This document shows positions 1 through 8,088 of a DNA stretch of 64,000 nt, one piece after another. The stretch lies in NCBI RefSeq assembly GCF_022414535.1, contig NZ_JADWYM010000030.1:1-64000 (forward strand), read 5' to 3'. The first letter of the stretch is position 1, and every line of letters begins with the position of its first letter. A model generated the notes under the pieces. The model was not told the origin of the DNA, made no database searches, and saw nothing but the letters and a program-made list of their open reading frames with translations. The translations under genes and the position numbers were made by a program. This DNA is from Streptomyces sp. MUM 2J. Lineage in GTDB: Bacteria > Actinomycetota > Actinomycetes > Streptomycetales > Streptomycetaceae.

Positions 1-12
1 GGTGGTGCCCAT
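1..12 (-). CDS. 5' end of a divergent gene leaving the window
   Basis: On the minus strand an ATG at position 12 opens with the codons for Met-Gly-Thr-Thr and runs off the left edge. A full-strength Shine-Dalgarno sequence, AAGGAGGT (positions 24-17), lies four bases upstream, and that is the main reason to believe it. Nothing can be said about the product. The gene would be divergent from the LuxR-type gene at 33, with almost no room for two promoters between them. Confidence 0.5.
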
Positions 13-32
13 GATGACCTCCTTCGGGGGCC

Positions 33-575
33 GTGGTCCGCAAGGGAATTACGGGCGGCGCCGGCCTGAGCTGCGCGGACGATCCCGGCGCGCCGGGCAC
101 CGTCACCGTCGTCGCCGCGGCGGACACCGGGCGGGCTCTGCGCGGCCGGAGGGACCCCGGACCGCTGCTGCTCGTGTGCGACACCGTCAGCCGTAGCGGT
201 GTGCTCCGGGCGCTGCGCGCGGGCGCGGTCGTCCTGCGGACCGCGGACCTCACACCTCAGGGCCTGACGGCCGCCGCCCGGCGCGCCGCGGACCCGCACC
301 CGAGCATCCCCTACCCGGAACTGTCCCACCTGCTGGCCAACGGTCCGTCGGACGGCGAGGCGGACCGGTACGGCACCAGGGCACCGGAACTGACGCCACG
401 TCAGACATCCGTCCTGCGCCTCATGGCCGAGGGGCACGCCAACGCGGCCATCGCGCGGCTGCTGGGCTGCTCCGAGCACACCGTGAAGAACGTCATCTAC
501 GAGATCATGGCGCGCCTCCAGGCCCGCAACCGCGCGCACGCCGTCGCCCGCGCGGTACGTCACGGCCTGGTCTGA
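33..575 (+). CDS. LuxR/NarL-type DNA-binding regulator with reduced receiver half
   Basis: 180 residues. The C-terminal third is a clear LuxR-type helix-turn-helix: an ELTPRQTSVLRLMAEG entry helix, then NAAIARLLGCSEHTVKNVIYEIMARL, ending in AVRHGLV. The first ~100 residues fit the second half of a receiver-like domain (LLLVCDTVSRSGVLRALRAG) but lack the acidic pocket and a clear phospho-acceptor Asp. It is therefore probably not controlled by phosphorylation, or its N-terminus is shortened. A stop lies in frame at 12-14, so GTG 33 is the most upstream start; it has no good ribosome-binding site. Its place beside the LanB/adenylation locus suggests, but does not prove, that it regulates that cluster. 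Confidence 0.75.
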   Translation: MVRKGITGGAGLSCADDPGAPGTVTVVAAADTGRALRGRRDPGPLLLVCDTVSRSGVLRALRAGAVVLRTADLTPQGLTAAARRAADPHPSIPYPELSHLLANGPSDGEADRYGTRAPELTPRQTSVLRLMAEGHANAAIARLLGCSEHTVKNVIYEIMARLQARNRAHAVARAVRHGLV

Positions 576-640
576 CCCGCGCCGCCGACGCCGGCACGCG
601 TCGACGCAGACAGGGGCGACGGGAGACGGGCAGCGGGCGA

Positions 641-668
641 CGGGGGCGGCGGGTGCCCACCGCCCCCG
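641..668. terminator. GC-rich hairpin between convergent genes
   Basis: CGGGGGCGG (641-649) pairs perfectly with CCGCCCCCG (660-668) across a 10-base loop. It sits between the LuxR gene (ends 575) and the convergent peptidase gene (ends 693), so it could end transcription from either side. There is no U-tract, which is normal in streptomycetes. Confidence 0.5.
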
Positions 669-692
669 TGCGATCGCAGACGGGCGACCACG

Positions 693-1433
693 TCAGAACC
701 GGGGCGCGGGCAGCAACCGCGGTTCGATCCGCTCCTCGACGACAGCGGTGCCCGAGTGGCCGACCTCGTAGGCGGCCCTGCCCGGCAACTCCGCGACGGC
801 CTCGACCAGTTCGGTGCCCCGGTAGACCAGGCCCACCCCGTCGTCGGTGCAGTGGGCCGTGCGGAAGGCGCCCTCGGCGACCATCCGGTGGATCAGCGGG
901 CGTCGCCCCGTGTCGGAGTCGTAGTGCACCCCGTTGCCGTACGGCAGCAGGCCCAGCCCATCGGTGACCGGGTGCAGTTCGGGCCCGAAGGAGTCGGTCG
1001 CGCCGCCCTCGAACCAGCAGATGGAGCCCGCACTGACGCCGGCGAGCACCACGCCCGCCCGCCACGCCCTCCGCATGATCGCGTCCAGGCCGTGCACCCG
1101 CCACACGGCGAGCAGGTTGGCCACCGAACCGCCCATCACCCAGACCACGTCATGGCCGAGGACCGTACCCTCGACGTCCTCGACGTTCGGCATGGGGAAC
1201 AGGTACAGCGGGGTGAAGTCGAAGCCCGCGACCCGGGCCGCCTCCGCCGCCCGCGCCGTCACGTGCTCGGCGTCCCCCGCCGCCGTGCCGACGTACAGGA
1301 CGCGCGGCCGCCTGCCGTGCGCCCCGGAGAGGTCGACCGCGTGGTGGACCAGGGCATCGAAGAGCATCCGGGTGCGCGCGCCGACACGCTGCCCTCCGGA
1401 GGTGGCGAGGATGGTCGGTTCCGGAGCGGTCAC
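693..1433 (-). CDS. Peptidase family S51 (peptidase E / cyanophycinase-like) hydrolase
   Basis: 246 residues from GTG 1433; the longer reading frame upstream adds only an Arg/Pro-rich tail. The fold is recognisable from the N-terminal ILATSGGQ strand, the VLYVGTAAGD loop, VWVMGGSVANLL, and the nucleophile elbow AGVSAGSICWF, with the catalytic Ser at about residue 134. His in THEYDSDTG-like and THCTDDG-type positions (HCTDDG near residue 184) fits the rest of the active site. S51 enzymes are cytoplasmic and cut dipeptides after Asp, or cyanophycin-type links. Next to two LanB-like ligases, a role in trimming or releasing a peptide-linked product is an attractive inference. It may equally be a housekeeping dipeptidase. 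Confidence 0.85.
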   Translation of the reverse strand: MTAPEPTILATSGGQRVGARTRMLFDALVHHAVDLSGAHGRRPRVLYVGTAAGDAEHVTARAAEAARVAGFDFTPLYLFPMPNVEDVEGTVLGHDVVWVMGGSVANLLAVWRVHGLDAIMRRAWRAGVVLAGVSAGSICWFEGGATDSFGPELHPVTDGLGLLPYGNGVHYDSDTGRRPLIHRMVAEGAFRTAHCTDDGVGLVYRGTELVEAVAELPGRAAYEVGHSGTAVVEERIEPRLLPAPRF

Positions 1434-1520
1434 GCGGGTGATCGTAGCGCGCCGGGTCCGCCGGGTCGCGGGAAATCCGCGATGTCCGGGCCCGCACCGG
1501 TGCGCGCCCGGACGCACGGA

Positions 1521-1550
1521 GCGGGGACCGGCCACCGGGCCGGTCCCCGC
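1521..1550 (-). terminator. Strong terminator hairpin after the MbtH-PPTase genes
   Basis: A perfect 13-bp stem, GCGGGGACCGGCC (1521-1533) with its complement at 1538-1550, closes a four-base ACCG loop. It lies 20 bases beyond the PPTase stop on the minus strand. This is among the strongest simple hairpins in the window and probably ends that operon. Confidence 0.75.
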
Positions 1551-1569
1551 TCACCGCCGTCAGGCGCCC

Positions 1570-2346
1570 TCACCCCGTCCGCAGGGCCACCGCCGCCGCG
1601 TACCCCGCCGGGACGAGCACGTCCCGCAGGGTCCACTCCGGGGCCGGAGCGGCCGGCCGCGGACCGGTGCCGACGTAGTCCAGGGCCGGGTCCCGCACCA
1701 GTCCCGTCCCCAGGCCCTTGAGGTAGGCCTCCTTGCGGACCCAGGTCCGGGTGAAGGCCGCCGGGCGCTCGTGCACGGGCAGCAGCGCCAGCTCCTCCGC
1801 CTCCGCCACGTGCAGCGCGGGCCGGGCGTCGAGCACCGCCCGGGTGGTCGCCAGCCCCTCCACGTCCACGCCGACGGGGGTCGGGGCGAGCGCCACCACC
1901 ACCAGGTCCCCGCTGTGCGACAGGGAGAAGTGCACGTCACGGGAGCGCAGCGCGGGACGGCCGTGTGGACCGCCGCAGCCCGCGCACGGCTCGCGCACCA
2001 GCGGCAGCGCCTCGGCCGGGATGCCGAGGAGCGTGCTGAGGACGCCGCGCAGCGCCGCGTGCGCCACCACGTAGGCGTCACGGTCCCGGGGACGGTGGAA
2101 GGCGGCCGCCCGCGCCCGCTCCTCGGTGTCCAGCAACTCCCGTGCCCGCCGCAGCGACAGGCCGTCCTGCCTCCCCACCTCCGCCAGGTACAGCTCCAGC
2201 GGGCGGCGCAGCGGGCGCGGGACACGTCCGCCGGACCGCGGTCCGGACAGGTCCATGACGGCCGGGCACAGCCGTTCGGGCAGGGACACCACCGGCGGGG
2301 CATGCGCCGGCAGGGCGAGCAGCGGACCCGGGCGGGACTCAGACAT
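1570..2346 (-). CDS. Sfp-type 4'-phosphopantetheinyl transferase
   Basis: 258 residues. It shows the paired signature of Sfp-type enzymes: VGVDVEG (Asp161/Glu163, Mg2+ ligands) and, about 40 residues later, W-V-R-K-E-A-Y-L-K (202-210), preceded by HFSLSHSGD. It moves phosphopantetheine from CoA onto a carrier-protein serine. The obvious client is the stand-alone carrier protein encoded at 7744, whose GGDSL serine is intact. Its ATG lies inside the end of the MbtH gene (8-base overlap), so the two are translationally coupled and transcribed away from the LanB operon. Confidence 0.93.
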   Translation of the reverse strand: MSESRPGPLLALPAHAPPVVSLPERLCPAVMDLSGPRSGGRVPRPLRRPLELYLAEVGRQDGLSLRRARELLDTEERARAAAFHRPRDRDAYVVAHAALRGVLSTLLGIPAEALPLVREPCAGCGGPHGRPALRSRDVHFSLSHSGDLVVVALAPTPVGVDVEGLATTRAVLDARPALHVAEAEELALLPVHERPAAFTRTWVRKEAYLKGLGTGLVRDPALDYVGTGPRPAAPAPEWTLRDVLVPAGYAAAVALRTG

Positions 2347-2590
2347 CGGCCCCGGCCAGCCGGCGGCGCAGGCTGAGCGGGCGCATGTCCGTCCAGACGG
2401 CGTCGATGTGGTCCAGGCACTCCTGCCGGGTGCCGCGCCGCCCGCCCGGATGCCAGCCGGCCGGCAGCGCGCGGTCCGCCCGCCAGATCGAGTACTGCTC
2501 CTCGTCGTTGCGCACCACGAGGTACACCTCGTCGGTGTCCGGGCCGGCGTGCTCGCCGCCCGTGCGGATCGCGGAGTCGGATTGCGTCAC
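2339..2590 (-). CDS. MbtH family protein (adenylation-domain partner)
   Basis: 83 residues from GTG 2590, chosen because GGGAGG stands seven bases upstream and because the family is normally 65-85 residues long. The MbtH core is complete: YLVVRNDEEQYSIW, LPAGWHP, and the C-terminal WTDMRPLSLRRRL carrying the conserved tryptophans. MbtH proteins bind and fold or activate NRPS adenylation domains. The natural partner is the stand-alone adenylation domain at 5172. Its presence argues that the adenylation domain is a true NRPS-type, amino-acid-activating enzyme. Confidence 0.95.
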   Translation of the reverse strand: MTQSDSAIRTGGEHAGPDTDEVYLVVRNDEEQYSIWRADRALPAGWHPGGRRGTRQECLDHIDAVWTDMRPLSLRRRLAGADV

Positions 2591-2847
2591 GGTGAACCTC
2601 CCGCAGGTGATGGGGCCGGCCCGCGGAGCAGGGGCCGACGAGGCCAGCGTGCCCCCCGCCGGCACGACCGGTCAGGGACGAACGCGCCGAACTCCCGGCA
2701 CGCGTTGCTGCCGGATCTTCTCTGGTGAGCCGGTGCCGCGGCGCGGGACCGTGCTGTCCGGTCACGGGGCGCCCGGCATCCGGCGGCGCCCGCCGCCCGG
2801 CCGAACCGCGCGACCCCCGCGCACCCCCGTTTCGGAAGGAGCACGCG
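2591..2847. promoter_or_regulatory. Divergent promoter region of the biosynthetic locus
   Basis: 257 bases separate the divergent MbtH and LanB-like genes, so promoters for both transcription units must lie here. I cannot name convincing -35/-10 pairs by eye. Just before the LanB start, GGAAGGAG provides a good ribosome-binding site. No small open frame with a plausible leader peptide and start signal was seen. Confidence 0.4.
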
Positions 2848-5172
2848 ATGTCGGACGAGCACGCACCTGTCCTGCTGCCGGGCGGAGGCTGGCGGCTGTG
2901 GGAGCAGTTCGCGCTGCGCGGCCCCGGCTTCCCCGCCGACGGCGTGCTGCGCCTCGCCCCGCCCGGACTGGCCGAGGCCGCCGACAAGTTCGGCCCCGGC
3001 ACCGAGTTCTCCGGACCCGAGTGGCACGCCTTCGCCGACGACCTCGCCACGGCCGCCGTCAAGACCGCCCGGCACCTGCAGGAGATCGCCGCCCAGCCCC
3101 GCTTCCAGGCGGCCCTCGCCTGGCAGAACCCCGCCGTCCTGCGCACCGGCATCGCGCCGTTCCTTCGCTGGACCCCGGGCACCGACAGCCGCAGCAGCAT
3201 GCCCCGCCAGCGGGAGGAACTCGTCGCGCACTACTGGCAGCGGTTCTGCGTCAAGAACGACACCATCGGCTTCTTCGGCCCCGTCGGCTGGGGCCACTGG
3301 GAACCCTCCGCGCCGGGAGCCGTGATCGTGGACCCCGGGCGGGACTTCCTCGCCGGGCAGGAGGTCTACTTCTCCGGGTGGGCCGTCGACGCCCTCGCGA
3401 AAGTGCTCGCCGAGGATCCCCGGCTGATGCGCTGGATCCCGCCGCGCCGGGTGTCGTTCGTGCGCTGCGCCGACGGCACCGTCCGGGTCCCCGGACGTCC
3501 CGCCCAGCCGATCGGCGCGGCCGAACTGGCCGTGCTGAAGCGGTGCGACGGCACCCTGCACCCGGCCGCGATCGCCGACGAGCTGGGCCTGGCCGCGGAC
3601 GAGGTCGGGCGCGTCCTGGGCGAGCTGGTGGCCCGCCGCTGGGTGCACTGGCGCCTGGAGGTGCCCGCCGCCACCCACCCCGACCGCGCCCTGCGCGACA
3701 TCCTCGAACGCGTCCCCGACGAGGCCGCCCGCACCCGCGCCCTGGACCGGCTCGCCGTACTGGAACGCGGCCGGGACGCCGTACGAGCCGCCGGCACCGA
3801 CGCCGACGCACTGACCGCCGCGATCGGCGCCCTGGAGTCCGACTTCGCCGCACTCACCGACGGCGAGGCGCAGCGGGCCAAGGGAGAACGCACCGCGCCC
3901 TGCCGCGGACTGGTGTACTCCGACGCCCGGCGGGCGGCCACCGCCACCGCCGGCGCCGGACTGCTGACCCACCTGGAACCCCTCCAGCTGTGCCTCACGG
4001 CCGCCCGCTGGATGACGAACCGGTTCGCCGACGCCGTCCGTGTCCGCCTCCGCAGCGTGTACGACGGACTGCGGGCCGGCGGGGAGACGGTGGACCTGGG
4101 CACGCTGTGGCTGCACACCCTGCCCTCGCCGCACCCGGACGCCGGCGACCTGATCGACGCCGTCCAGGCCGAGCTGCGCGCCAAGTGGGCCCGGATCCTG
4201 GACCTTCCCCCCGGTGTGCGCCGGGTCCGGCTGGCCACGGCCGACCTGGCCGAACGGGTGCGCCGTGAGTTCGACGAGCCGGGTGACGGCTGGTCGCTGG
4301 CCCGCTACGTCAGTCCCGACGTGCTGGTGATCGCCGACGACGAGATCGCCCTCGCCCGGGGCGACGTGCAACTCGTCCTCGGCGAGATGCACTGCGCCCT
4401 GAACACGATGGGCGCCTCCCTGTTCGTGCACCAGCATCCCGACCGGGAGACCCTGCTCGCCGAGACCACCCGCGACTTCCCCGGCCCACGCCTGCTGCCC
4501 ATGCTGCCCAAGGAGCTGCCCCGGAAGTGGTCCACCCGCAGCAGGCCCTCCCTGGACCGGCCCGAGGACCACTACGTGGCCCTCGTCGACCAGACCGGCG
4601 ACCCACACCGCCCGCGCACGGTGCTCGGCGCCGACGTCACCGTCGAGGACCGGGCCGGCCGGCTGACCGCGGTCCTGCCCGACGGAACCGTCCACGACCT
4701 GCTCGACGCCTACGCCAACACCCTCACCCAGCGCGTCATGGACCGCTTCACCCTCCGCCCCGAGGGCACCCACACCCCGCGCATCACCGTGGACCGCATG
4801 ATCGTCGCCCGCGAGACCTGGCGACTTCCCGTCGCCGAGGTCGACTTCGCCGACGAGAAGGCGGAGGCCACCCGCTTCGTCCGCGCCCGGCACTGGCAGC
4901 GCCGGCACGAGCTGCCCCGCTTCGTGTTCGTGGTCTCGCCCACCGAACCCCGCCCCTTCTACGTCGACTTCGACAGCCCCGTGTACGTCACCATCCTCGC
5001 CAAGGCCGCCCGCCGGCTCGCCCGCAAGGACCCGGACGCCCGCCTCAAGGTCAGCGAGATGCTGCCCACCCCCGAACAGGCGTGGCTCACCGACGACGAG
5101 GGGCGCCGCTACACCTCCGAGCTCCGCTTCGTCGCCGTCGACCGGACCGTCACCGACGAGGGGGACGCGTGA
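2848..5172 (+). CDS. LanB-like (lantibiotic dehydratase N-domain) protein without elimination domain, copy 1
   Basis: 774 residues from ATG 2848 (GGAAGGAG six bases upstream). It matches the glutamylation half of class I lanthipeptide dehydratases throughout. Visible blocks are LRGPGFPADGVLRL at the start, the SRSSMPRQREELVAHYWQRF block (113-132), then KNDTIGFFGPVGWG where canonical LanB proteins have RPTPFGLFAG. Near the end are RPFYVDFDSPVYVTILAKA and EMLPTPEQAWL...RRYTSELRF. The protein stops there: the ~300-residue SpaB_C elimination domain is absent. Such stand-alone halves include the peptide aminoacyl-tRNA ligases (PEARLs), which add amino acids to peptide C-termini from aminoacyl-tRNA. 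Whether this one uses tRNA or the carrier protein encoded next to it is unknown. It has a close paralogue at 8089. Confidence 0.85.
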   Translation: MSDEHAPVLLPGGGWRLWEQFALRGPGFPADGVLRLAPPGLAEAADKFGPGTEFSGPEWHAFADDLATAAVKTARHLQEIAAQPRFQAALAWQNPAVLRTGIAPFLRWTPGTDSRSSMPRQREELVAHYWQRFCVKNDTIGFFGPVGWGHWEPSAPGAVIVDPGRDFLAGQEVYFSGWAVDALAKVLAEDPRLMRWIPPRRVSFVRCADGTVRVPGRPAQPIGAAELAVLKRCDGTLHPAAIADELGLAADEVGRVLGELVARRWVHWRLEVPAATHPDRALRDILERVPDEAARTRALDRLAVLERGRDAVRAAGTDADALTAAIGALESDFAALTDGEAQRAKGERTAPCRGLVYSDARRAATATAGAGLLTHLEPLQLCLTAARWMTNRFADAVRVRLRSVYDGLRAGGETVDLGTLWLHTLPSPHPDAGDLIDAVQAELRAKWARILDLPPGVRRVRLATADLAERVRREFDEPGDGWSLARYVSPDVLVIADDEIALARGDVQLVLGEMHCALNTMGASLFVHQHPDRETLLAETTRDFPGPRLLPMLPKELPRKWSTRSRPSLDRPEDHYVALVDQTGDPHRPRTVLGADVTVEDRAGRLTAVLPDGTVHDLLDAYANTLTQRVMDRFTLRPEGTHTPRITVDRMIVARETWRLPVAEVDFADEKAEATRFVRARHWQRRHELPRFVFVVSPTEPRPFYVDFDSPVYVTILAKAARRLARKDPDARLKVSEMLPTPEQAWLTDDEGRRYTSELRFVAVDRTVTDEGDA
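3182..3293 (+). repeat. 112-bp segment identical to 8414-8525
   Basis: The two LanB-like genes are base-for-base identical over 112 positions here, including third codon positions, while flanking codons differ freely. The stretch encodes the SRSSMPRQREEL...KNDTIGFFGPVGWG block. A second, shorter near-identical patch covers the RPFYVDFDSPVYVTILAK region of both genes. This looks like recent gene conversion or very strong constraint on the core. Confidence 0.9.
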
Positions 5173-6659
5173 TGCGCACGATCGCCGACGACATCGCCGC
5201 ACACGCCGCCCGGCACCCCGACCGCGTCGCGCTCACCACACCCGCGGGCGAGGTGACGTACGGCCGGCTCGCCGCCCGCATCGAGGAGATCGCGCGCCTG
5301 CTGCGGGCCCACGGCGCCCGCCCGGAGACGGTCTGCGCCGTCGCCGTCGAGCACGGCACCGACGCCGTCGCCGCCATGGCCGCGGTGCTGCGCTGCGGCG
5401 CCGCCTTCCTCACCCTGGACGTCGGCCAGCCCCGCGAGCGGCTGACCACCTTCGTCCGCAGCGCCGGCGCCCACCTGCTGCTCACCCACACGGCCCTGGC
5501 CCCGGTCCTGGACCCGGGCGTCCCGGTCCTCGCACTGGACCGGCCCGGGCCCACCACGACGCTGCAGCGGGCACCGGTCGACCCGCGGGCGCTCGCCTAC
5601 GTCAGCCACACCTCCGGCAGCACCGGCCGGCCCCACGCCGTCCTGGTCGAGCACCACGCCCTCGACGCCTATCTGCGCGACACCGCCCGGGCGTTCGGCC
5701 TCGGCCCGGACACCGTGGCCCTCCAGACCGCACCGCTGGGCTACGACGCCTCGATCCGGGACACCTTCGCACCGCTGCTGGCCGGCGCCCGCCTGGTGAT
5801 CGTGGACCGAGCCCGGCTGCTGCGCCCCGAGGAGTTCGCCCGCACCGTCCGCGAGCACCGGGTGACGGCCCTCCTCAGCACGACCCCCTCCTTCCTGTCG
5901 CACCTCGCGGCGCAGCCCGGTCCCGGCGACCCGCTGGCCGGCGTCACCCTGGTCGCCTCCAGCGGCGAGTCCCTGCGGCCCTTCCTCGCCGCCGGCGGGC
6001 GCGCCCTCGTCCCCGGCCGGCTCGTCAACCAGTACGGCCCGACCGAGTGCACGATGACCACGACCCGGCACAGCGTGCCCACCCCGCCGGACCCCTCCGC
6101 CGACCTCGTCGGCACGCCCCGCGCCGGCGCCGTGGTCCGCGTGCTGGACGGGGACCTGGCGCCGGTGGCCGACGGCACGGTCGGTGAGGTGTACATCGGG
6201 GGAGCCGGGGTGGCCCGCGGCTACGGCGGGCGCCCGTCCCGCACCGCCGAGTGCTTCGTCCCCGACCCCTGCGGCCCGCCCGGCGCCCGCCTGTACCGCA
6301 CCGGCGACCTCGGCTGGTGGGGGCCCGGAGGACTGCACTACGCCGGCCGCACCGACCGGCAGGTCAAGATCCGCGGATACCGGGTGGACCCTGCGGAGAT
6401 CGAGGGCCCCCTGCTGGCCCACCCCGAGGTCACCGCAGCGGTGGTGACGCCGCACACCGACGACCGGGGGCGCGTGTACCTCGTCGCCCACCTCACCGGA
6501 GACCTGTCCGGCACCACGGACGCCCAGCTGCGTGGCCACCTCGCCCGGACCCTGCCGCCGCACCTCATGCCGCGCCGGTTCCTGCGGCTGGACACCCTGC
6601 CCACCACACGCGGCGGCAAGGCCGACCGCCGGCTCCTGGCCACCGGGGGCACCGCATGA
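5172..6659 (+). CDS. Stand-alone NRPS-type adenylation domain
   Basis: 495 residues, a full-length A domain with no condensation or carrier domain attached. Core motifs are in order: A3 SHTSGSTGRPHAV (145-157), A4 LGYDASIRD, A5 NQYGPTECT, A7 YRTGDL, A8 GRTDRQVKIRGYRVDPAEIE, A10 TRGGKADRR with the catalytic Lys. By hand alignment to GrsA the specificity positions read about D-A-R-S-V-S-Q-M-T-K. The Asp and Lys fit an alpha-amino acid, but Arg at position 239 is unusual and I cannot name the substrate. The ATG overlaps the LanB stop by one base (TGATG). It should adenylate an amino acid and load the carrier protein encoded at 7744, with help from MbtH. Confidence 0.9.
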   Translation: MRTIADDIAAHAARHPDRVALTTPAGEVTYGRLAARIEEIARLLRAHGARPETVCAVAVEHGTDAVAAMAAVLRCGAAFLTLDVGQPRERLTTFVRSAGAHLLLTHTALAPVLDPGVPVLALDRPGPTTTLQRAPVDPRALAYVSHTSGSTGRPHAVLVEHHALDAYLRDTARAFGLGPDTVALQTAPLGYDASIRDTFAPLLAGARLVIVDRARLLRPEEFARTVREHRVTALLSTTPSFLSHLAAQPGPGDPLAGVTLVASSGESLRPFLAAGGRALVPGRLVNQYGPTECTMTTTRHSVPTPPDPSADLVGTPRAGAVVRVLDGDLAPVADGTVGEVYIGGAGVARGYGGRPSRTAECFVPDPCGPPGARLYRTGDLGWWGPGGLHYAGRTDRQVKIRGYRVDPAEIEGPLLAHPEVTAAVVTPHTDDRGRVYLVAHLTGDLSGTTDAQLRGHLARTLPPHLMPRRFLRLDTLPTTRGGKADRRLLATGGTA

Positions 6660-7711
6660 CCGCCCTCGGCCTGCGGGGCACCGGGGCGGTACCGCCACCC
6701 GCCGGCCCCGGTCCGGCACCCGACCGCCCCGGCCCGGGACCCCACCCCTCCGATCTGCCGGACGCCGCCGCCCGCATCGCCCCGTACGTCGTCCGCACAC
6801 CCCTGCTGCGCGGACCGGCCCCCGGCGCACTCGGCCCCGGCCTGCTGCTGAAGGCCGAACACCGCCAGGCCGGCGGCTCGTTCAAGATGCGCGGCGCCGC
6901 CAACGCCGTCCTCGCCCTGGGTGCCGACCGGGTTGTCACCGGCTCCTCCGGGAACCACGCGATCGCCCTGGCCCGGCTCGCCCGCTCGCTCGGCATCCGG
7001 CTCACCGTCGTCCTCGCCGCGGGGGCGGCACCGGCGAAGGCCGCCGCCATCCGGGCCCTCGGCGGCGAGACCGTCCAGGTCGCCGGCGGAGTGGCCGAGC
7101 GAGAGGAACGCGCCCGCTCCCTGGCGGCCGAGCGGGACGCCGTCCTCGTCCCGTCCTCCGATCACCCCCTCGTGGTCGCCGGGGCGGGCACGGTCGGCAG
7201 CGAACTGCTGGCGGACGCACCGGACATCGAGACCGTCTACGTGCCCACGGGCGGCGGCGGTCTCCTCGCCGGGGTCTGCCTCGCCGCCCTGCACCATCCG
7301 GTCCGGGTGGTCGGCGTCGAACCGTCCCGCACGCCGCGCTACGCCCGCTCCCTGGCCGCCGGCCACCCCGTCCAGCTGCCGCCCAGCGCCACCGTCGCCG
7401 ACGGCCTGCGCGGCCAGCGCCCCGGTGCCGTCCCCTATCCGATCATCCGGGACCGCGTCGACGAGCTGATCGAAGTCGGCGACCGCGAGATCCTCGCCAC
7501 CGCAGCCCTGCTGCACCGCCACGGCGTCGACGCCGAACCGAGCGGAGCGGTCGCCCTGGCCGGAGCCCTGCGCGCCGGCCGCCGTGAACGGGCCGTGGCC
7601 ATCGTCTCGGGCGGCAACACGCCCACCCGCCTGCACTCCCTCCGGGGCGGACCCACCCACGCACCCACCGTCGGCGACCCCGTCGCCGTCGGTACCGCCC
7701 CCACCAGCTGA
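6656..7711 (+). CDS. Fold-type II PLP enzyme, serine/threonine dehydratase or racemase-like
   Basis: 351 residues, starting in an ATGA overlap with the adenylation gene. The N-terminal ~35 residues are Pro/Gly-rich. Then comes a classic Ser/Thr dehydratase core: GGSFKMRGAANA with the PLP-binding Lys77, GSSGNHAIALARLA, the phosphate-binding glycine loop PTGGGGLLAG, and a C-terminal IVSGGNTP strand. There is no ACT regulatory domain, as in catabolic threonine/serine dehydratases, serine racemases and diaminopropionate lyases. Within this operon it may supply or remove a non-standard amino acid (a 2-oxo acid, D-amino acid or dehydro-amino acid precursor). Action on carrier-bound Ser/Thr is possible but speculative. 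Confidence 0.85.
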   Translation: MTALGLRGTGAVPPPAGPGPAPDRPGPGPHPSDLPDAAARIAPYVVRTPLLRGPAPGALGPGLLLKAEHRQAGGSFKMRGAANAVLALGADRVVTGSSGNHAIALARLARSLGIRLTVVLAAGAAPAKAAAIRALGGETVQVAGGVAEREERARSLAAERDAVLVPSSDHPLVVAGAGTVGSELLADAPDIETVYVPTGGGGLLAGVCLAALHHPVRVVGVEPSRTPRYARSLAAGHPVQLPPSATVADGLRGQRPGAVPYPIIRDRVDELIEVGDREILATAALLHRHGVDAEPSGAVALAGALRAGRRERAVAIVSGGNTPTRLHSLRGGPTHAPTVGDPVAVGTAPTS

Positions 7712-7743
7712 CCCTACGTCACATCTCTCAGAGGAGAACGGAC

Positions 7744-8007
7744 ATGACCCCGAACACCGCCACCGTCACTGTCGCCACCGACATCGTCGAGCTGCTGGTC
7801 GGCATCTTCCGGGACGTGCTGCGCCTGCCCGAGCTGACCCCCGAGACCGACTTCTACGAGGCGGGCGGCGACTCGCTCACCGCCTTCCAGATCACCGGCC
7901 GCCTCCAGGAGCACCTCGGCGCGGACGTCCCGGTCTCGCTGGTCTTCGCCTACCCCACACCGCGGGAACTGGCCGAAGTCGTCGACGCGGACTACGGCAC
8001 CGCCTGA
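7744..8007 (+). CDS. Stand-alone peptidyl/acyl carrier protein
   Basis: 87 residues with a single carrier domain. The phosphopantetheine site is FYEAGGDSLTAFQI, with the modified serine at residue 44. VFAYPTPRELAEVV forms the usual final helix. AGAGGAG provides a good ribosome-binding site ahead of ATG 7744. The GGDSL context, with Asp before Ser, is typical of NRPS carrier domains that receive amino acids from an A domain. The PPTase at 1570 probably activates it, the adenylation domain at 5172 probably loads it, and the adjoining LanB-like proteins or the PLP enzyme are the candidate users of the thioester. Confidence 0.93.
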   Translation: MTPNTATVTVATDIVELLVGIFRDVLRLPELTPETDFYEAGGDSLTAFQITGRLQEHLGADVPVSLVFAYPTPRELAEVVDADYGTA

Positions 8008-8088
8008 CCGGTCCCGGGCCGTACCGCCTCCGTCGTCCCGGCGCCGGCACCGCACCGTCCACCCGCGCTCACCAAGGAGAGCCGCACC

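Noticed and set aside
505..3200. Long minus-strand open frames covering the LanB/PPTase region
   Set aside because: They are Arg/Gly/Pro-rich shadows produced by the codon bias of the real genes. None has a start signal or family motif.
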